Positions 1 through 8,227 of a stretch of DNA of 15,509 nt are shown in pieces. Numbering within the stretch: the stretch's first letter is position 1; every line of letters begins with the position of its first letter. The notes below the pieces were generated by a model. It was not told the DNA's origin. It worked only from the letters and a program-made list of their open reading frames with translations, and ran no database searches. Both the position numbers and the translations under genes were made by a program. The DNA lies in the NCBI GenBank assembly GCA_003164825.1, contig PLUH01000428.1, positions 8,559-24,067 of the forward strand, in the 5' to 3' direction. This DNA is from Hyphomicrobiales bacterium. Its GTDB lineage: Bacteria > Pseudomonadota > Alphaproteobacteria > Rhizobiales > Beijerinckiaceae.

Positions 1-414
1 GAGCCGCTTGAGCTCGGCGTCGGCGACGCTTGTGTCGACCACCGCCACGCCGCGGGCGGTCGGGCCGAGCCTCGCGATCGCATCGAGGGTGCAGGAATTG
101 TCCGTGCCGTAGGTCGACGGGGTGACCACGACATTGCGCGTCGTCCCGATCCGTTTCTGCAACAGCCGATAATCGTCGACGGTCGCATCAGCCGGCTTGA
201 GCTTGGCGCTCGGCGCGACCGGAAACCGGCTGTCGTAGATGTGCATGTGACAGTCGCAGGCGTTCGGCGGCGCCTTGAGTTCCGGCGGTTCGGTCCCCGA
301 CGACCAGGGCGCGGGCTGCTGCGTCTGCCCCTGGGAAGCGCCGAACCCGCCAGCCGCCATGACCGTTGCTCCCATCGCTCTCAGCAAAGCCCGGCGGGCG
401 ATGTTGTCGCTCAT
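1..414 (-). CDS. Exported amidohydrolase family protein (N-terminal part, runs off left edge)
   Basis: A minus-strand frame is open from an ATG at 414 to the window edge (138 codons). A good ribosome site, GGGAGG, lies about 8 nt upstream. The N-terminus carries a twin-arginine-like stretch (ARRALLRAMGA, residues 6-16) followed by a hydrophobic, small-residue segment, so export through Tat is likely. After a Pro-rich linker comes NACDCHMHIYDSRFP (about residues 52-66). The H-x-H on strand 1 is the usual metal-binding start of the Amidohydro_2 TIM barrel, the family of pyrone-dicarboxylate and sulfomuconolactone hydrolases. The visible part then fits barrel strands (NVVVTPSTYG, GVAVVDTSV). The catalytic C-terminal half is outside the window, so the substrate cannot be assigned. 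It follows the glycosylase gene on the same strand with a 93-bp gap and need not be functionally linked to it. Confidence 0.8.
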   Translation of the reverse strand, partial: MSDNIARRALLRAMGATVMAAGGFGASQGQTQQPAPWSSGTEPPELKAPPNACDCHMHIYDSRFPVAPSAKLKPADATVDDYRLLQKRIGTTRNVVVTPSTYGTDNSCTLDAIARLGPTARGVAVVDTSVADAELKRL

Positions 415-507
415 CTCGTTTCCTCCCCGGCTGCGTTGCAAGCCGCTGACCGGATCAAGGTAAGCCAGCCGAGGGACGGCGCAATGGCTTCTTTCCGTTC
501 GAGACGG

Positions 508-1146
508 CTATTTTTGCCCGACGCTGCGGGCCACGTCGGCCCGCAGCGTCGGCAACAGCTCGAATTCGAACCAGGGATTGCGCTTCAGCCAGGCGTTGTT
601 GCGCCACGAGGGATGAGGCATCGGCATGAAGCGCGGACGCTCGCCGGAGCAGTAGACGTTGCGCCATCCGGCGACCGTTTCGGTCAACCCTCTGGCGGCG
701 ACAGTCCGGTCGAGATGCCACGCTTGGGCGTATTGGCCGACGAGCAGGATGAGCTCGAGATTGGGCAGGCGGGCAAACAATCGCTCGCGCCAGGTCTGCG
801 CGCATTCGCGGCGAGGCGGCAGGTCGCCCCCTTTGGCGTTGAGCCCCGGAAAGCAGAATCCCATCGACACGATCGCGACCTTCGTCGGATCGTAGAATAT
901 CTCCTCGCCGATCCCGAGCCACTGGCGCAGACGGACGCCGGATGGATCGGTGAAAGGGCGCCCCGAGGCATGAACCCGGACGCCCGGCGCTTGCCCGGCG
1001 ATGCAGAGACGGGCGGCGTTCGAGACCTGGAAAACGGGCCGAGGCTCGTGGGGCAGGGGAGCGCCGTATCGAGGCGCATCGCGGCAAAGCCGGCAGGCGC
1101 GAATCTCGTCGGCCATCGCGTCGAGCGAAGGGCAGCGCGGGTCCAT
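508..1146 (-). CDS. Uracil-DNA glycosylase family protein (Fe-S type, COG1573)
   Basis: The 212-residue product looks like a DNA repair enzyme of the uracil-DNA glycosylase superfamily, which removes uracil or related damaged bases. Visible motifs are GQAPG (residues 51-55, motif 1, with Q where family 4 usually has E), a GRPF-D-SG segment (62-70), and HPSWRN (178-183, motif 2 with the catalytic-loop His). Four cysteines, C18-x2-C21 and C98-x15-C114, have the spacing of the family-4 [4Fe-4S] cluster ligands. I chose the ATG at 1146 because homologues begin shortly before the 'IRACRLC' segment. An in-frame TTG at 1260 would add 38 low-complexity Arg/Ser/Pro residues. The gene is divergent from cyoA. 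Which lesion it acts on is not shown by the sequence. Confidence 0.85.
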   Translation of the reverse strand: MDPRCPSLDAMADEIRACRLCRDAPRYGAPLPHEPRPVFQVSNAARLCIAGQAPGVRVHASGRPFTDPSGVRLRQWLGIGEEIFYDPTKVAIVSMGFCFPGLNAKGGDLPPRRECAQTWRERLFARLPNLELILLVGQYAQAWHLDRTVAARGLTETVAGWRNVYCSGERPRFMPMPHPSWRNNAWLKRNPWFEFELLPTLRADVARSVGQK

Positions 1147-1249
1147 GGCGGTCGGATATCGAAGCGGCCCGAGCCGAGCAAGCCCTCGGATGCGCGAACG
1201 CGGGCGTGAGCTGTTCGCGGAAACCGTGATTGGACGAACCCGCCTGGAT

Positions 1250-1283
1250 GATGGCGCCAAACGTCTATGGGGGCGGCGCCATC
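1250..1283. repeat. Perfect 9-bp inverted repeat upstream of cyoA
   Basis: GATGGCGCC at 1250-1258 is mirrored exactly by GGCGCCATC at 1275-1283, with a 16-nt spacer. It lies in the divergent region between the glycosylase gene and cyoA, just upstream of a TTGACA hexamer at 1290. It could be an operator for a dimeric regulator of the oxidase operon or an RNA hairpin. The symmetry is seen directly; any role is inferred. Confidence 0.5.
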
Positions 1284-1289
1284 GTAGTA

Positions 1290-1318
1290 TTGACAGCGAA
1301 AGCGATCCGGCGTGAACT
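1290..1318 (+). promoter_or_regulatory. Candidate sigma70-type promoter for cyoABCD
   Basis: A consensus -35 hexamer TTGACA (1290-1295) is followed, after exactly 17 bp, by TGAACT (1313-1318), which matches only three of six -10 positions. It sits 44 bp before the cyoA start and right after the inverted repeat at 1250-1283. The -35 box is good and the -10 box is weak, so this is a candidate only. Confidence 0.3.
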
Positions 1319-1361
1319 TGACCGCGAGAGGACGCGCGCTGGATCGACGGGGACGCGGGGG

Positions 1362-2291
1362 ATGATGCCGAAGGTTCCTTCTCAGCGGCTGTGTTTGCGC
1401 TTGGCGCCCTTGGCCTTGGCCTTGTCCCTCGGCGGCTGCGACTGGGCGGTGCTTAATCCGAAAGGACCGGTTGGCGACGGCAACGCGACGCTCCTCGTCG
1501 ATTCGGTCGCCATCATGCTCGTCATCGTGGTCCCGACCATCATCGCCACCCTCGCCATCGCCTGGTGGTTCCGGTCGTCCAACGGCAGGGCGTTCTATCT
1601 GCCGGATTGGGAATATTCCGGCCAGCTCGAATTGATCGTCTGGGCGATTCCGTTGCTCACCATCATGCTGCTCGGCGGGGTGACCTGGATCGGCGCGCAT
1701 GACCTTGATCCGGCGAAGCCGCTTCAATCGAAAGAAGAGCCGCTCAATGTTCAGGTCGTGTCGCTCGACTGGAAATGGCTGTTCATCTACCCCGACCAGC
1801 ACATCGCGAGCGTCAATCGTCTGGTGATTCCGGCCGGGACGCCGATCCATTTTTCGCTGACCTCGGGCAGCGTGATGACCGCCTTCTTCGTCCCCCAGCT
1901 CGGCAGCATGATCTACACCATGAACCGGATGAGGACGCAGCTCTACCTCTCCGCCGACAATCCGGGCGTCTTTCGCGGCCTTGCGACTCAGATAGCCGGC
2001 GACGGATTCGCCGACATGCACTTCGAGGTCGAGGCGAAGTCGTCTGAGGACTTCTACGCCTGGCTCGCCCAGGTGCGCGGCGGCGGACCGGCGTTGACGC
2101 CGGAGAGCTATATCGAGCTGTCGAAGCAGAGCGTCGTTCCGGAGCCGGTCACCTACCAAACGGTTTCGGACGGCTTGTTCGAGAAGATTCTGGACCAGAC
2201 GCTGCCGCCCGGACCGGGTCCGGTCGCCGAGACCGACCCCGGGCCGATCGTGGCGACCACTTCTCAGCTGTGCGTTGGGAGGCGGAATTAG
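1362..2291 (+). CDS. cyoA: Cytochrome bo3-type ubiquinol oxidase subunit II
   Basis: Subunit II of a proton-pumping terminal quinol oxidase in the inner membrane (309 residues). A lipoprotein signal ends in LSLGGC, with the Cys at residue 26. Two membrane segments follow (about 45-68 and 90-110), then a periplasmic cupredoxin domain with [10 protein letters not shown] and [16 protein letters not shown], both typical of CyoA. The Cys/His ligands of a CuA centre are absent (the region reads [14 protein letters not shown]), so this is a quinol oxidase and not a cytochrome c oxidase. The start is ATG 1362 or the adjacent ATG 1365, behind a G-rich stretch; the upstream in-frame extension lacks CyoA character. 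It is the first gene of cyoABCD, and its stop lies 1 bp before the cyoB ATG. Confidence 0.93.
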   Translation: MMPKVPSQRLCLRLAPLALALSLGGCDWAVLNPKGPVGDGNATLLVDSVAIMLVIVVPTIIATLAIAWWFRSSNGRAFYLPDWEYSGQLELIVWAIPLLTIMLLGGVTWIGAHDLDPAKPLQSKEEPLNVQVVSLDWKWLFIYPDQHIASVNRLVIPAGTPIHFSLTSGSVMTAFFVPQLGSMIYTMNRMRTQLYLSADNPGVFRGLATQIAGDGFADMHFEVEAKSSEDFYAWLAQVRGGGPALTPESYIELSKQSVVPEPVTYQTVSDGLFEKILDQTLPPGPGPVAETDPGPIVATTSQLCVGRRN

Positions 2292-2292
2292 C

Positions 2293-4296
2293 ATGCTCGG
2301 AAAGCTGAATTGGGACGCCCTTCCCCTCGGCCAGCCGATCCCTTTGGCTGCGGGCGGCTTCGTTGTTCTGGTGCTCGTGGGCGGGGTCGCCTTCATCACA
2401 CTCAAGGGGTGGGTGCCTTATCTGTGGAGCGAATGGATCACCAGCGTCGACCACAAGCGGATCGGGGTCATGTACGTCACGCTCGCGGCGGTGATGCTGC
2501 TGCGCGGCTTCACCGACGCGATCATGATGCGCTCGCAGCAGGCGCTGGCCTTCCAGTCCCAGGGGTACCTGCCGCCGGAGCACTACAACCAGATCTTCTC
2601 CGCCCATGGCACGATCATGATCTTCTTCGTCGCCATGCCGTTCGTGATCGGCCTCATGAACATCGTCGTGCCGCTGCAACTCGGCGTGCGCGACGTCGCC
2701 TTCCCCACCCTCAATTCAGTCAGTTTCTGGCTGACCGCGACCGGCGCGCTCCTCGTAAACCTTTCGCTGGTCGTTGGCGTGTTCTCACGCACCGGCTGGC
2801 TGCCTTTTCCGCCGCTGTCGGAGCTCACCTACTCGCCCGACGTGGGTGTAGACTACTACTTGTGGGGGGTGCAGATCTCCGGAATTGGCACTTTGCTGAC
2901 CGGGGTCAATTTTGTCACCACCATCCTCAAGATACACGCCCCCGGCATGACCTATATGCGCATGCCGGTCTTCTGCTGGACGGCGCTCGCCACCAGCCTG
3001 CTGCTCGTCGCTGCATTCCCGGTTCTGACCGCGACGCTGGCGATGCTGACGCTCGACCGCTATCTCGGCTTCCATTTCTTCACCAACGAAGCCGGCGGGA
3101 ACATGATGATGTTCATGAACCTGATCTGGATCTGGGGCCATCCGGAGGTTTACATCCTGGTCCTGCCCGCGTTCGGGGTGTTCTCCGAGGTGGTGTCGAC
3201 GTTCTCGCGCAAAACGCTGTTCGGCTACCGTTCGATGGTCATTGCGACGATGGCGATTTGCATCATCTCGTTTACTGTCTGGCTGCACCACTTCTTCACC
3301 ATGGGCGCGGGCGCCAACGTCAACGCGGTCTTCGGCATCGCGTCCATGATCATCGCGGTGCCGACGGGGGTGAAAATATTCAACTGGATGTTCACCATGT
3401 ACGGAGGCAGGGTCCACTACGCCTCGCCGATGCTATGGTCGATCGGCTTCATGGTGACCTTCGTCATTGGCGGCCTGACCGGCGTCCTGGTCGCGGTGGT
3501 GCCGGCGGATTTCATGCTGCATAACAGCCTTTTCCAGGTCGCTCATTTTCATAACGTGATCATTGGCGGCGTGTTGTTTGGGATGTTTGCCGGATACACC
3601 TTCTGGTTCCCCAAGGCGTTCGGCTTCCGGCTCGACGAGCGCTGGGGCAAGGCTGCGTTCTGGTGCTGGTTTATCGGCTTCTATCTGGCGTTCATGCCGC
3701 TCTATGTCGTCGGCTTGATGGGCATGACCCGGCGGATGCAGCACTACGACGTGCCCGAATGGCGTCCCTGGCTTCTGGTCGCGGCTCTGGGCGCTGTGGT
3801 CGTTCTCGCCGGCATCGTTTGTCAGATCACGCAACTGGTCGTGAGCATCCGCCATCGCGAGGAATTGCGCGACCTGACCGGCGACCCGTGGATGGGCCGA
3901 TCGCTCGAATGGTCGACCTCGTCGCCGCCGCCGGCGTTCAACTTCGCCGTCCTGCCCCATGTCGAGAGCCGGGATGACTATTGGCGCAGAGAGCACGCCG
4001 CCGATCGGCCGGTGGAGCCCGCGGCCGAGCCTCGTTACACGGCGATCGAAATGCCGCGAAACAGCGCGACCGGATTCGTCTGTGCGTTTTTCGCCACCTT
4101 CGCCGGTTTCGGCATGATCTGGCAGATCTGGTGGCTGGTCATCGTCGCCGTGATCGGCGCCTTCGTCACCTTCGTCGTCTTCGCCTGGCGGGACCGGACC
4201 GAATACGAGATCCCGGCCGAAGAGGTCGCGCGCATCGATCGCGCCAACCGTCTCGCGCGCAACCAGGCGCGCGCCGCGCTGCAGGCCGCGGAATGA
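2293..4296 (+). CDS. cyoB: Cytochrome bo3-type ubiquinol oxidase subunit I
   Basis: Catalytic heme-copper subunit (667 residues; E. coli CyoB is about 663), which oxidises quinol and reduces O2 while pumping protons. Key residues are visible. R71 and D75 in [10 protein letters not shown], and H97 and Q100 in EHYNQ, correspond to the E. coli quinol site. H105 and H420 bind the low-spin heme, and H418 binds the high-spin heme. CuB ligands are H283 in WGHPEVY and H332/H333. E285 (D channel) and K361 in TGVKIFNW (K channel) mark an A1-type oxidase. About 15 hydrophobic segments are present. The ATG at 2293 has GGGAGG about 9 nt upstream. The stop overlaps the cyoC start as ATGA. The order cyoABCD and complete motifs indicate a functional enzyme. 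Confidence 0.97.
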   Translation: MLGKLNWDALPLGQPIPLAAGGFVVLVLVGGVAFITLKGWVPYLWSEWITSVDHKRIGVMYVTLAAVMLLRGFTDAIMMRSQQALAFQSQGYLPPEHYNQIFSAHGTIMIFFVAMPFVIGLMNIVVPLQLGVRDVAFPTLNSVSFWLTATGALLVNLSLVVGVFSRTGWLPFPPLSELTYSPDVGVDYYLWGVQISGIGTLLTGVNFVTTILKIHAPGMTYMRMPVFCWTALATSLLLVAAFPVLTATLAMLTLDRYLGFHFFTNEAGGNMMMFMNLIWIWGHPEVYILVLPAFGVFSEVVSTFSRKTLFGYRSMVIATMAICIISFTVWLHHFFTMGAGANVNAVFGIASMIIAVPTGVKIFNWMFTMYGGRVHYASPMLWSIGFMVTFVIGGLTGVLVAVVPADFMLHNSLFQVAHFHNVIIGGVLFGMFAGYTFWFPKAFGFRLDERWGKAAFWCWFIGFYLAFMPLYVVGLMGMTRRMQHYDVPEWRPWLLVAALGAVVVLAGIVCQITQLVVSIRHREELRDLTGDPWMGRSLEWSTSSPPPAFNFAVLPHVESRDDYWRREHAADRPVEPAAEPRYTAIEMPRNSATGFVCAFFATFAGFGMIWQIWWLVIVAVIGAFVTFVVFAWRDRTEYEIPAEEVARIDRANRLARNQARAALQAAE

Positions 4297-4967
4297 CCGC
4301 CTTCGAGGCCGGCGCCGGCTATGGCGGACAGAACCACGGCGGCGGCGCCGACGTCACCCTCGGCGGCGGCTCCGAGCCGCTGTTCGCTCACGCCGACCGC
4401 AGTCCGGCCTCGAAGCGCATCATCGTTGGCTTCGGGTTCTGGATCTTCCTGCTCAGCGACATCGTCATGTTCTCGGCGTTCTTCGCCACCTATGCGGTGC
4501 TGTCGGGAGAAACCGCCGGCGGCCCGAGCGGGAAGGAACTCTTCAATCTCACCAACGTCGCGATCGAGACCGCCTTCCTCCTGATCTCGAGCTTCACCTG
4601 CGGCATCGCCACGATCGGCGCGAGGGCCCGCCAGGGGCTGATGTACTACGGCGGCATGGCGTTGACGTTCGTGCTCGGGGCGGGTTTCCTGTTCATCGAG
4701 ATCCACGAGTTCGTGGGCATGATCGACCAGGGCGCCGGGCCGACCCGCAGCGCCTTCCTCTCGGCCTTCTTCACCCTCGTCGGCTGCCACGGGGTTCATG
4801 TGACCCTCGGCCTCCTGTGGCTGCTCACCATGGTCGCGCAGGTGTTCGCCAAGGGCTATCGGGCCGACATCCTCCGCCGAGTCCTTTGCTTCGGTCTCTT
4901 CTGGCACACGCTGGACATCATCTGGGTCGCGATCTTCACCGTGGTCTATCTGTTGGGAGCCGGCTGA
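4293..4967 (+). CDS. cyoC: Cytochrome bo3-type ubiquinol oxidase subunit III
   Basis: Subunit III of the quinol oxidase, a COX3-family inner-membrane protein without metal centres (224 residues, near the family norm). After a Gly-rich cytosolic N-terminus of about 45 residues, five hydrophobic segments follow, including [19 protein letters not shown] and the COX3-like [17 protein letters not shown] and [13 protein letters not shown]. The start is the ATG at 4293, inside the last codons of cyoB (ATGA overlap), which implies translational coupling. The stop overlaps the cyoD ATG by one base (TGATG). Confidence 0.95.
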   Translation: MTAFEAGAGYGGQNHGGGADVTLGGGSEPLFAHADRSPASKRIIVGFGFWIFLLSDIVMFSAFFATYAVLSGETAGGPSGKELFNLTNVAIETAFLLISSFTCGIATIGARARQGLMYYGGMALTFVLGAGFLFIEIHEFVGMIDQGAGPTRSAFLSAFFTLVGCHGVHVTLGLLWLLTMVAQVFAKGYRADILRRVLCFGLFWHTLDIIWVAIFTVVYLLGAG

Positions 4968-5353
4968 TGAGCCAATCCGACCTCGAGACGATTCTCGATC
5001 ACGGCGACGCCGCGCCGGGCGACGAGCCGGCCGGCCGCCACGAGGTGGTGGAAGGCGTACTGGGCTACCTGGTCGGCCTGTTCTTAGCGGCTTTCATCAC
5101 CGCCGTCGCCTTCTTCATCGCCGGGACCAACCTGGTCTGGGGCCCCAGCATCCCGCTTGCGCTGGTGGTGCTGGCGATCGCCCAGATCGGCGTCCATCTC
5201 GTCTTCTTCATCCACATCACCACCGGGCCCGACAACGCCAACAATGTGCTCGCGCTTGCGTTCGGGGTCCTCATCGTCATGTTGGTCATGGTCGGGTCGC
5301 TCTGGATCATGAGCAACCTCAGCCAAAACATGACGCCGATGCAGATGGGGTAG
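4967..5353 (+). CDS. cyoD: Cytochrome bo3-type ubiquinol oxidase subunit IV
   Basis: Small subunit IV (128 residues; typical CyoD is about 110). It is thought to assist assembly and CuB-site stability. Three hydrophobic helices are visible (about residues 30-52, 58-80 and 90-112), with the conserved AQIGVHLVFFIHI segment in the second. The N-terminal 25 or so residues are acidic and Gly/Pro-rich, a little longer than usual. The ATG at 4967 shares its A with the cyoC stop codon. This is the last gene of the operon. No cyoE (heme O synthase) or SURF1 gene follows, so heme O synthesis must be encoded elsewhere. Confidence 0.93.
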   Translation: MSQSDLETILDHGDAAPGDEPAGRHEVVEGVLGYLVGLFLAAFITAVAFFIAGTNLVWGPSIPLALVVLAIAQIGVHLVFFIHITTGPDNANNVLALAFGVLIVMLVMVGSLWIMSNLSQNMTPMQMG

Positions 5354-5363
5354 GCGGCCGCCA

Positions 5364-5376
5364 GCGCCCTCGGCGC
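5364..5376 (+). terminator. GC-rich hairpin just after cyoD (possible terminator)
   Basis: GCGCC (5364-5368) and GGCGC (5372-5376) can pair around a 3-nt loop, 10 nt after the cyoD stop. A run of Ts comes only about 33 nt later (around 5409-5414), so this is not a classic intrinsic terminator. The rest of the 5354-5520 gap turns AT-rich and contains no feature I can support. Confidence 0.25.
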
Positions 5377-5520
5377 GGCGAGAATCGGCTGACGAGCGCA
5401 CGACGGTATTTTTTCCGCTCGGACCGCTTACCCACAGTTTTGATAACTTTTTGGTAGCCTCCACGGCTTAGCGTGTCGTAAGGATTCCTATCGGCATTCC
5501 GTAACTGAAAAAACAAGCCT

Positions 5521-5946
5521 ATGTCGCAAAGCTTACTAAGTGTACATGGAGGACCTTCAACAAAGCCTCGAGGGACTTCCCTCCTCGAGACGTATGAAAA
5601 CTGTCTTCCGAATTTCGATAGCCTGGACGAAGAACAGCATCTGAAGTTTGTAAAAGCGATTCGCCTGATTTCCGATCAATTCAAGATCTCGGAAATCCGG
5701 TTCGAAGACGAGACTTCGGCTCAAGTCCAGCCAATGATTGACCGTCTGAGGCAGCTATATAATCAATATCTTCTCAAGAACACGATTGTCGCATCGGCGA
5801 TATTCATCGCCCTGGCTCACATTGAATCGTACTACATCGACGATCCGGACGCCAAGCTCGTTCACAACCTGACCGGGCTGCACATTTATTCCCCAATTCA
5901 ATGGCTGGAACGGAAAGAGAATGGCGGGGCGCTAGAGGAGTCCTGA
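5521..5946 (+). CDS. Hypothetical protein, AT-richer orphan gene
   Basis: A 141-residue protein I do not recognise. It appears soluble, with no signal peptide. The middle (about residues 25-90) is predicted by eye to be helical and charged (LLETYENCLPNFDSL, FVKAIRLISDQFKISEIRF, MIDRLRQLYNQYLL). A moderately hydrophobic stretch, TIVASAIFIALAHIESYY (about 89-106), could be a buried helix or a weak membrane segment. Codon use looks sensible, but the base composition is clearly less GC-rich than the cyo genes, suggesting a different origin. No strong ribosome site precedes the ATG. It lies 167 bp after cyoD and converges on sqdB, with 13 bp between the two stops. It could be an accessory gene acquired by transfer. 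Confidence 0.55.
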   Translation: MSQSLLSVHGGPSTKPRGTSLLETYENCLPNFDSLDEEQHLKFVKAIRLISDQFKISEIRFEDETSAQVQPMIDRLRQLYNQYLLKNTIVASAIFIALAHIESYYIDDPDAKLVHNLTGLHIYSPIQWLERKENGGALEES

Positions 5947-5961
5947 TCGTCCGAGCTCCTC
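5935..5961. repeat. Inverted repeat between convergent stops
   Basis: GAGGAG (5935-5940) and CTCCTC (5956-5961) flank a 15-nt loop spanning the stop of the orphan gene and the very end of sqdB. It could slow transcription from both sides, but it lacks T-runs and the stem is only 6 bp, so the role is speculative. Confidence 0.2.
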
Positions 5962-7165
5962 AACGCCAAGACGACTCGCACGGAATTTTTGACCGGTCGA
6001 GGCGATCCTTATACTTAAGCGCGATTTCTTTGACCTCTTCCATCAACTTATCGGAGAGCGTTGTCGGAACGAGACCAAGGGAAAGCAAGCTTTCATTGGT
6101 AACGCTTAACTCATTGAAGTCGGCTTCATTGCGGGGGTTGGGCACCGACCGCCACTTGACTCCGGTCATTTCAGAGACTCGTTTTGCGAGATCGATCACG
6201 CGATGCGTCTCTGTCATCTGATTGAAGATACTGACCCGCCGGCGGTTGTCTCCCGGACGGCTGATGGCCAATTCGATGCAGCGGACCGTATCGCGTATGT
6301 TGATAAAGGCCCGCGTCTGCCCACCGGATCCGTGCACGGTCAGTGGATAACCGATCGCCGCCTCAACCAGAAAGCGGTTGAGAACCGTACCGTAGTCGCC
6401 GCAGTAGTCGAACCGGTTGACGAGTTCAGGCGCGAGCCGCGTTTCTTTGGTCTGGGTGCCCCAGACGATGCCCTGATGAAGATCAGTGATTCGAATCCCG
6501 TAGTTCTTGTTATAATAGTGAAAAAACAACGCGTCCTGCGTCTTCGTCATATGGTAGATGCTGCCCGGGTCTGCCGGGTAAAGAATTTCAATTTCTTGCG
6601 GGCCATTATCCGTTTGAACGACAACCGGAAGGTAGCCCTCCGGAACCCGCACGCCAGCCGTTCCATAGCCATAAACCCCCATCGTCCCCAGGTGCACAAT
6701 GTGGGTGTGATGACAGCCAGCGTCGACAACAGCGCAGAGCAAGTCGTGGGTGCCATTGAGGTTATTCCGCACGGTATACCGCATTTCTTGCGGACTTTTC
6801 ATGGAATAGGGAGCTGCGCGCTGCTCGGCGAAATGGACGATCGCCGTCGGCCGCTCGTTTTTCAAGAGTTCGACCAGCTCGGTATAATCAGAGCCGAGCG
6901 TCAGATTGTGAAACCGAATCGTCTTGCCGGATATATTCGCCCACTTCGCGAGCCGTACCTGCGGCGTCTGAATCGGCGTCAGGGACTCCGTCCCCAGTTC
7001 GACGTCGATCTTGCGCCGAGACAGATTATCGACAATGGCGACGTCGTATCCGACCGCAGAGAGATGCAACGAGGTTGGCCAGCCGCAAAAACCATCGCCG
7101 CCGAGAACCAGAATCGTGCCTTTCGACGCCGAATCGGACGTCACGCGATTTGCTCTAACGTCCAT
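5960..7165 (-). CDS. sqdB: UDP-sulfoquinovose synthase
   Basis: Extended short-chain dehydrogenase (401 residues, family length about 400) that converts UDP-glucose and sulfite to UDP-sulfoquinovose, the head-group donor of the sulfolipid SQDG. The Rossmann motif is GGDGFCGW (residues 22-29), followed by VDNLSRRKIDVELG and ESLTPI, which are diagnostic of the SQD1/SqdB family. Also present are HFAEQRAAPYSM (111-122), T161 in LGTMGVYG, the Y204-x3-K208 catalytic pair in YHMTK, and DLHQGIVWGTQT (228-239). The start at 7165 has GGGGGG 4 nt upstream. An in-frame ATG at 7270 would add 35 atypical residues. It follows the polysaccharide-type operon on the same strand after 129 bp. Neither sqdA, sqdC, sqdD nor sqdX is seen here, so the product may feed sulfolipid synthesis encoded elsewhere or the neighbouring glycan. 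Confidence 0.92.
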   Translation of the reverse strand: MDVRANRVTSDSASKGTILVLGGDGFCGWPTSLHLSAVGYDVAIVDNLSRRKIDVELGTESLTPIQTPQVRLAKWANISGKTIRFHNLTLGSDYTELVELLKNERPTAIVHFAEQRAAPYSMKSPQEMRYTVRNNLNGTHDLLCAVVDAGCHHTHIVHLGTMGVYGYGTAGVRVPEGYLPVVVQTDNGPQEIEILYPADPGSIYHMTKTQDALFFHYYNKNYGIRITDLHQGIVWGTQTKETRLAPELVNRFDYCGDYGTVLNRFLVEAAIGYPLTVHGSGGQTRAFINIRDTVRCIELAISRPGDNRRRVSIFNQMTETHRVIDLAKRVSEMTGVKWRSVPNPRNEADFNELSVTNESLLSLGLVPTTLSDKLMEEVKEIALKYKDRLDRSKIPCESSWR

Positions 7166-7294
7166 CTCGCCCCCCTTCTTGATGACGTGTGACCTTCTTC
7201 GGACATCGATCCGGGAAAGGAAATCCATCGTCCGCGCCCACCCTGCATCCGCCAATACGGCGTCTTCCATTAAAGCATTAAACTCGGCCTGCCC

Positions 7295-8227
7295 TCATCG
7301 TCCAGCGAGCTGACGGAGAACGTCGACCGCGATGTCCGGACGAAACTCGGTGACTGCGGGAGAGTACGCCGACGGTCCGGGAATGTTGAACCAGTAACCA
7401 TCGACAACGTCGCGGGTCGCCTCAATAGCCCGCAGGATGTCGTCGGCGGTGACATGCTGGCCGCTCGGCTGAGTACTCACGCCAGCGAGCACCATCACTT
7501 TCGGATTTGCCTGACGGGCTTGAGCCGCGGCTGCCCGGACGAACTCAGCGTAGAGCTCCGTATCCCGCTCGAACCGTTGCGACTGAATGTCAAAGACGTC
7601 TGCGTATCGGGCAGCGTCGGCGGCAAGACCAAGCCGCAAATAAGTCTCGTCCTGATGTTTTCGGTCGCCGTCGGGCGCCAGAACCGTGACGAGGTCGACG
7701 GCGGGCGCGGTAAAGAACAGCAGGCCTCGAGCATGAACAAGATCGGCAGCCTGCTTCAGGTATCTGGCCGGATTTTGTTGCTCTTCCGCCGGAGTGAACC
7801 GCCATTTTTCATAGTCATACATGACTCCTCTCACGTCGGGGCCGAGCGCGTTGGTCTCAAGCGCATTGCGGATTTCATCAAAGCTCTTGAATGAGCTGAG
7901 GGGAACCGCTTGCCAGCCCGCCGGAATGTCGCTGAGGGGGCGGCCGCTTATGACAAAGGGTTGGGCGCCGTCGAGAAGTCCAGAAGTATCAGCATCCGAC
8001 GCCATCGCGATAGCTCCCCGAGTGGCGAATAACCAACGGAGAGGTTTAGACTCGCCGGCGTCAGCGCGTTGTAAAGACACGTCCAGCATGAAAATAACCG
8101 CCAAGCCGAAGACGCCGCAAAGGTTAGATATCAATCCCGTACTGCACCTTATTGCCGCCGGATCGACTTCCCGATCAGGGCCGGCCTTGGCAGTCGTCGC
8201 GAATTTGGCCAATGGCTCTCCACTCAA
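7295..8227 (-). CDS. Exported TIM-barrel-like protein, possibly glycoside hydrolase-like
   Basis: About 310 residues, of no family I can name. With the TTG at 8227, a hydrophobic segment, LISNLCGVFGLAVIFMLDV, lies at about residues 33-51 and ends in QRADAGES, like a signal peptide cleavage region. The rest alternates strands and helices as in a TIM barrel: GVMYDYEKW (about 134-142), LLFFTAP (169-175), ADVFDIQSQRFE (209-220), VMVLAGVST (244-252) and GYWFNIPG (277-284). Acidic residues at strand ends (D138, E140, D213) resemble the active-site layout of glycoside hydrolases, but that is inference. The start is uncertain. TTG 8227 overlaps the preceding stop (TTGA), TTG 8131 would give a short signal peptide, and GTG 8359 would overlap the upstream gene by 136 bp. 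It is the last closely packed gene of the glycan-type operon. Confidence 0.7.
   Translation of the reverse strand: MSGEPLAKFATTAKAGPDREVDPAAIRCSTGLISNLCGVFGLAVIFMLDVSLQRADAGESKPLRWLFATRGAIAMASDADTSGLLDGAQPFVISGRPLSDIPAGWQAVPLSSFKSFDEIRNALETNALGPDVRGVMYDYEKWRFTPAEEQQNPARYLKQAADLVHARGLLFFTAPAVDLVTVLAPDGDRKHQDETYLRLGLAADAARYADVFDIQSQRFERDTELYAEFVRAAAAQARQANPKVMVLAGVSTQPSGQHVTADDILRAIEATRDVVDGYWFNIPGPSAYSPAVTEFRPDIAVDVLRQLAGR

Noticed and set aside
241..1209. Plus-strand frame of 322 codons opposite the amidohydrolase and glycosylase genes
   Set aside because: No protein features; the minus-strand genes have clear family motifs.
684..2405. Long minus-strand frame of 573 codons opposite cyoA and overlapping the glycosylase gene
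   Set aside because: Arg/Gly/His-rich composition typical of an antisense frame in GC-rich DNA; it covers well-supported genes in other frames.
2310..3524. Plus-strand frame of 404 codons inside cyoB
   Set aside because: Out-of-frame shadow of cyoB, rich in Arg and His.
6203..7192. Plus-strand frame of 329 codons opposite sqdB
   Set aside because: sqdB has all family motifs on the other strand; this frame has none.
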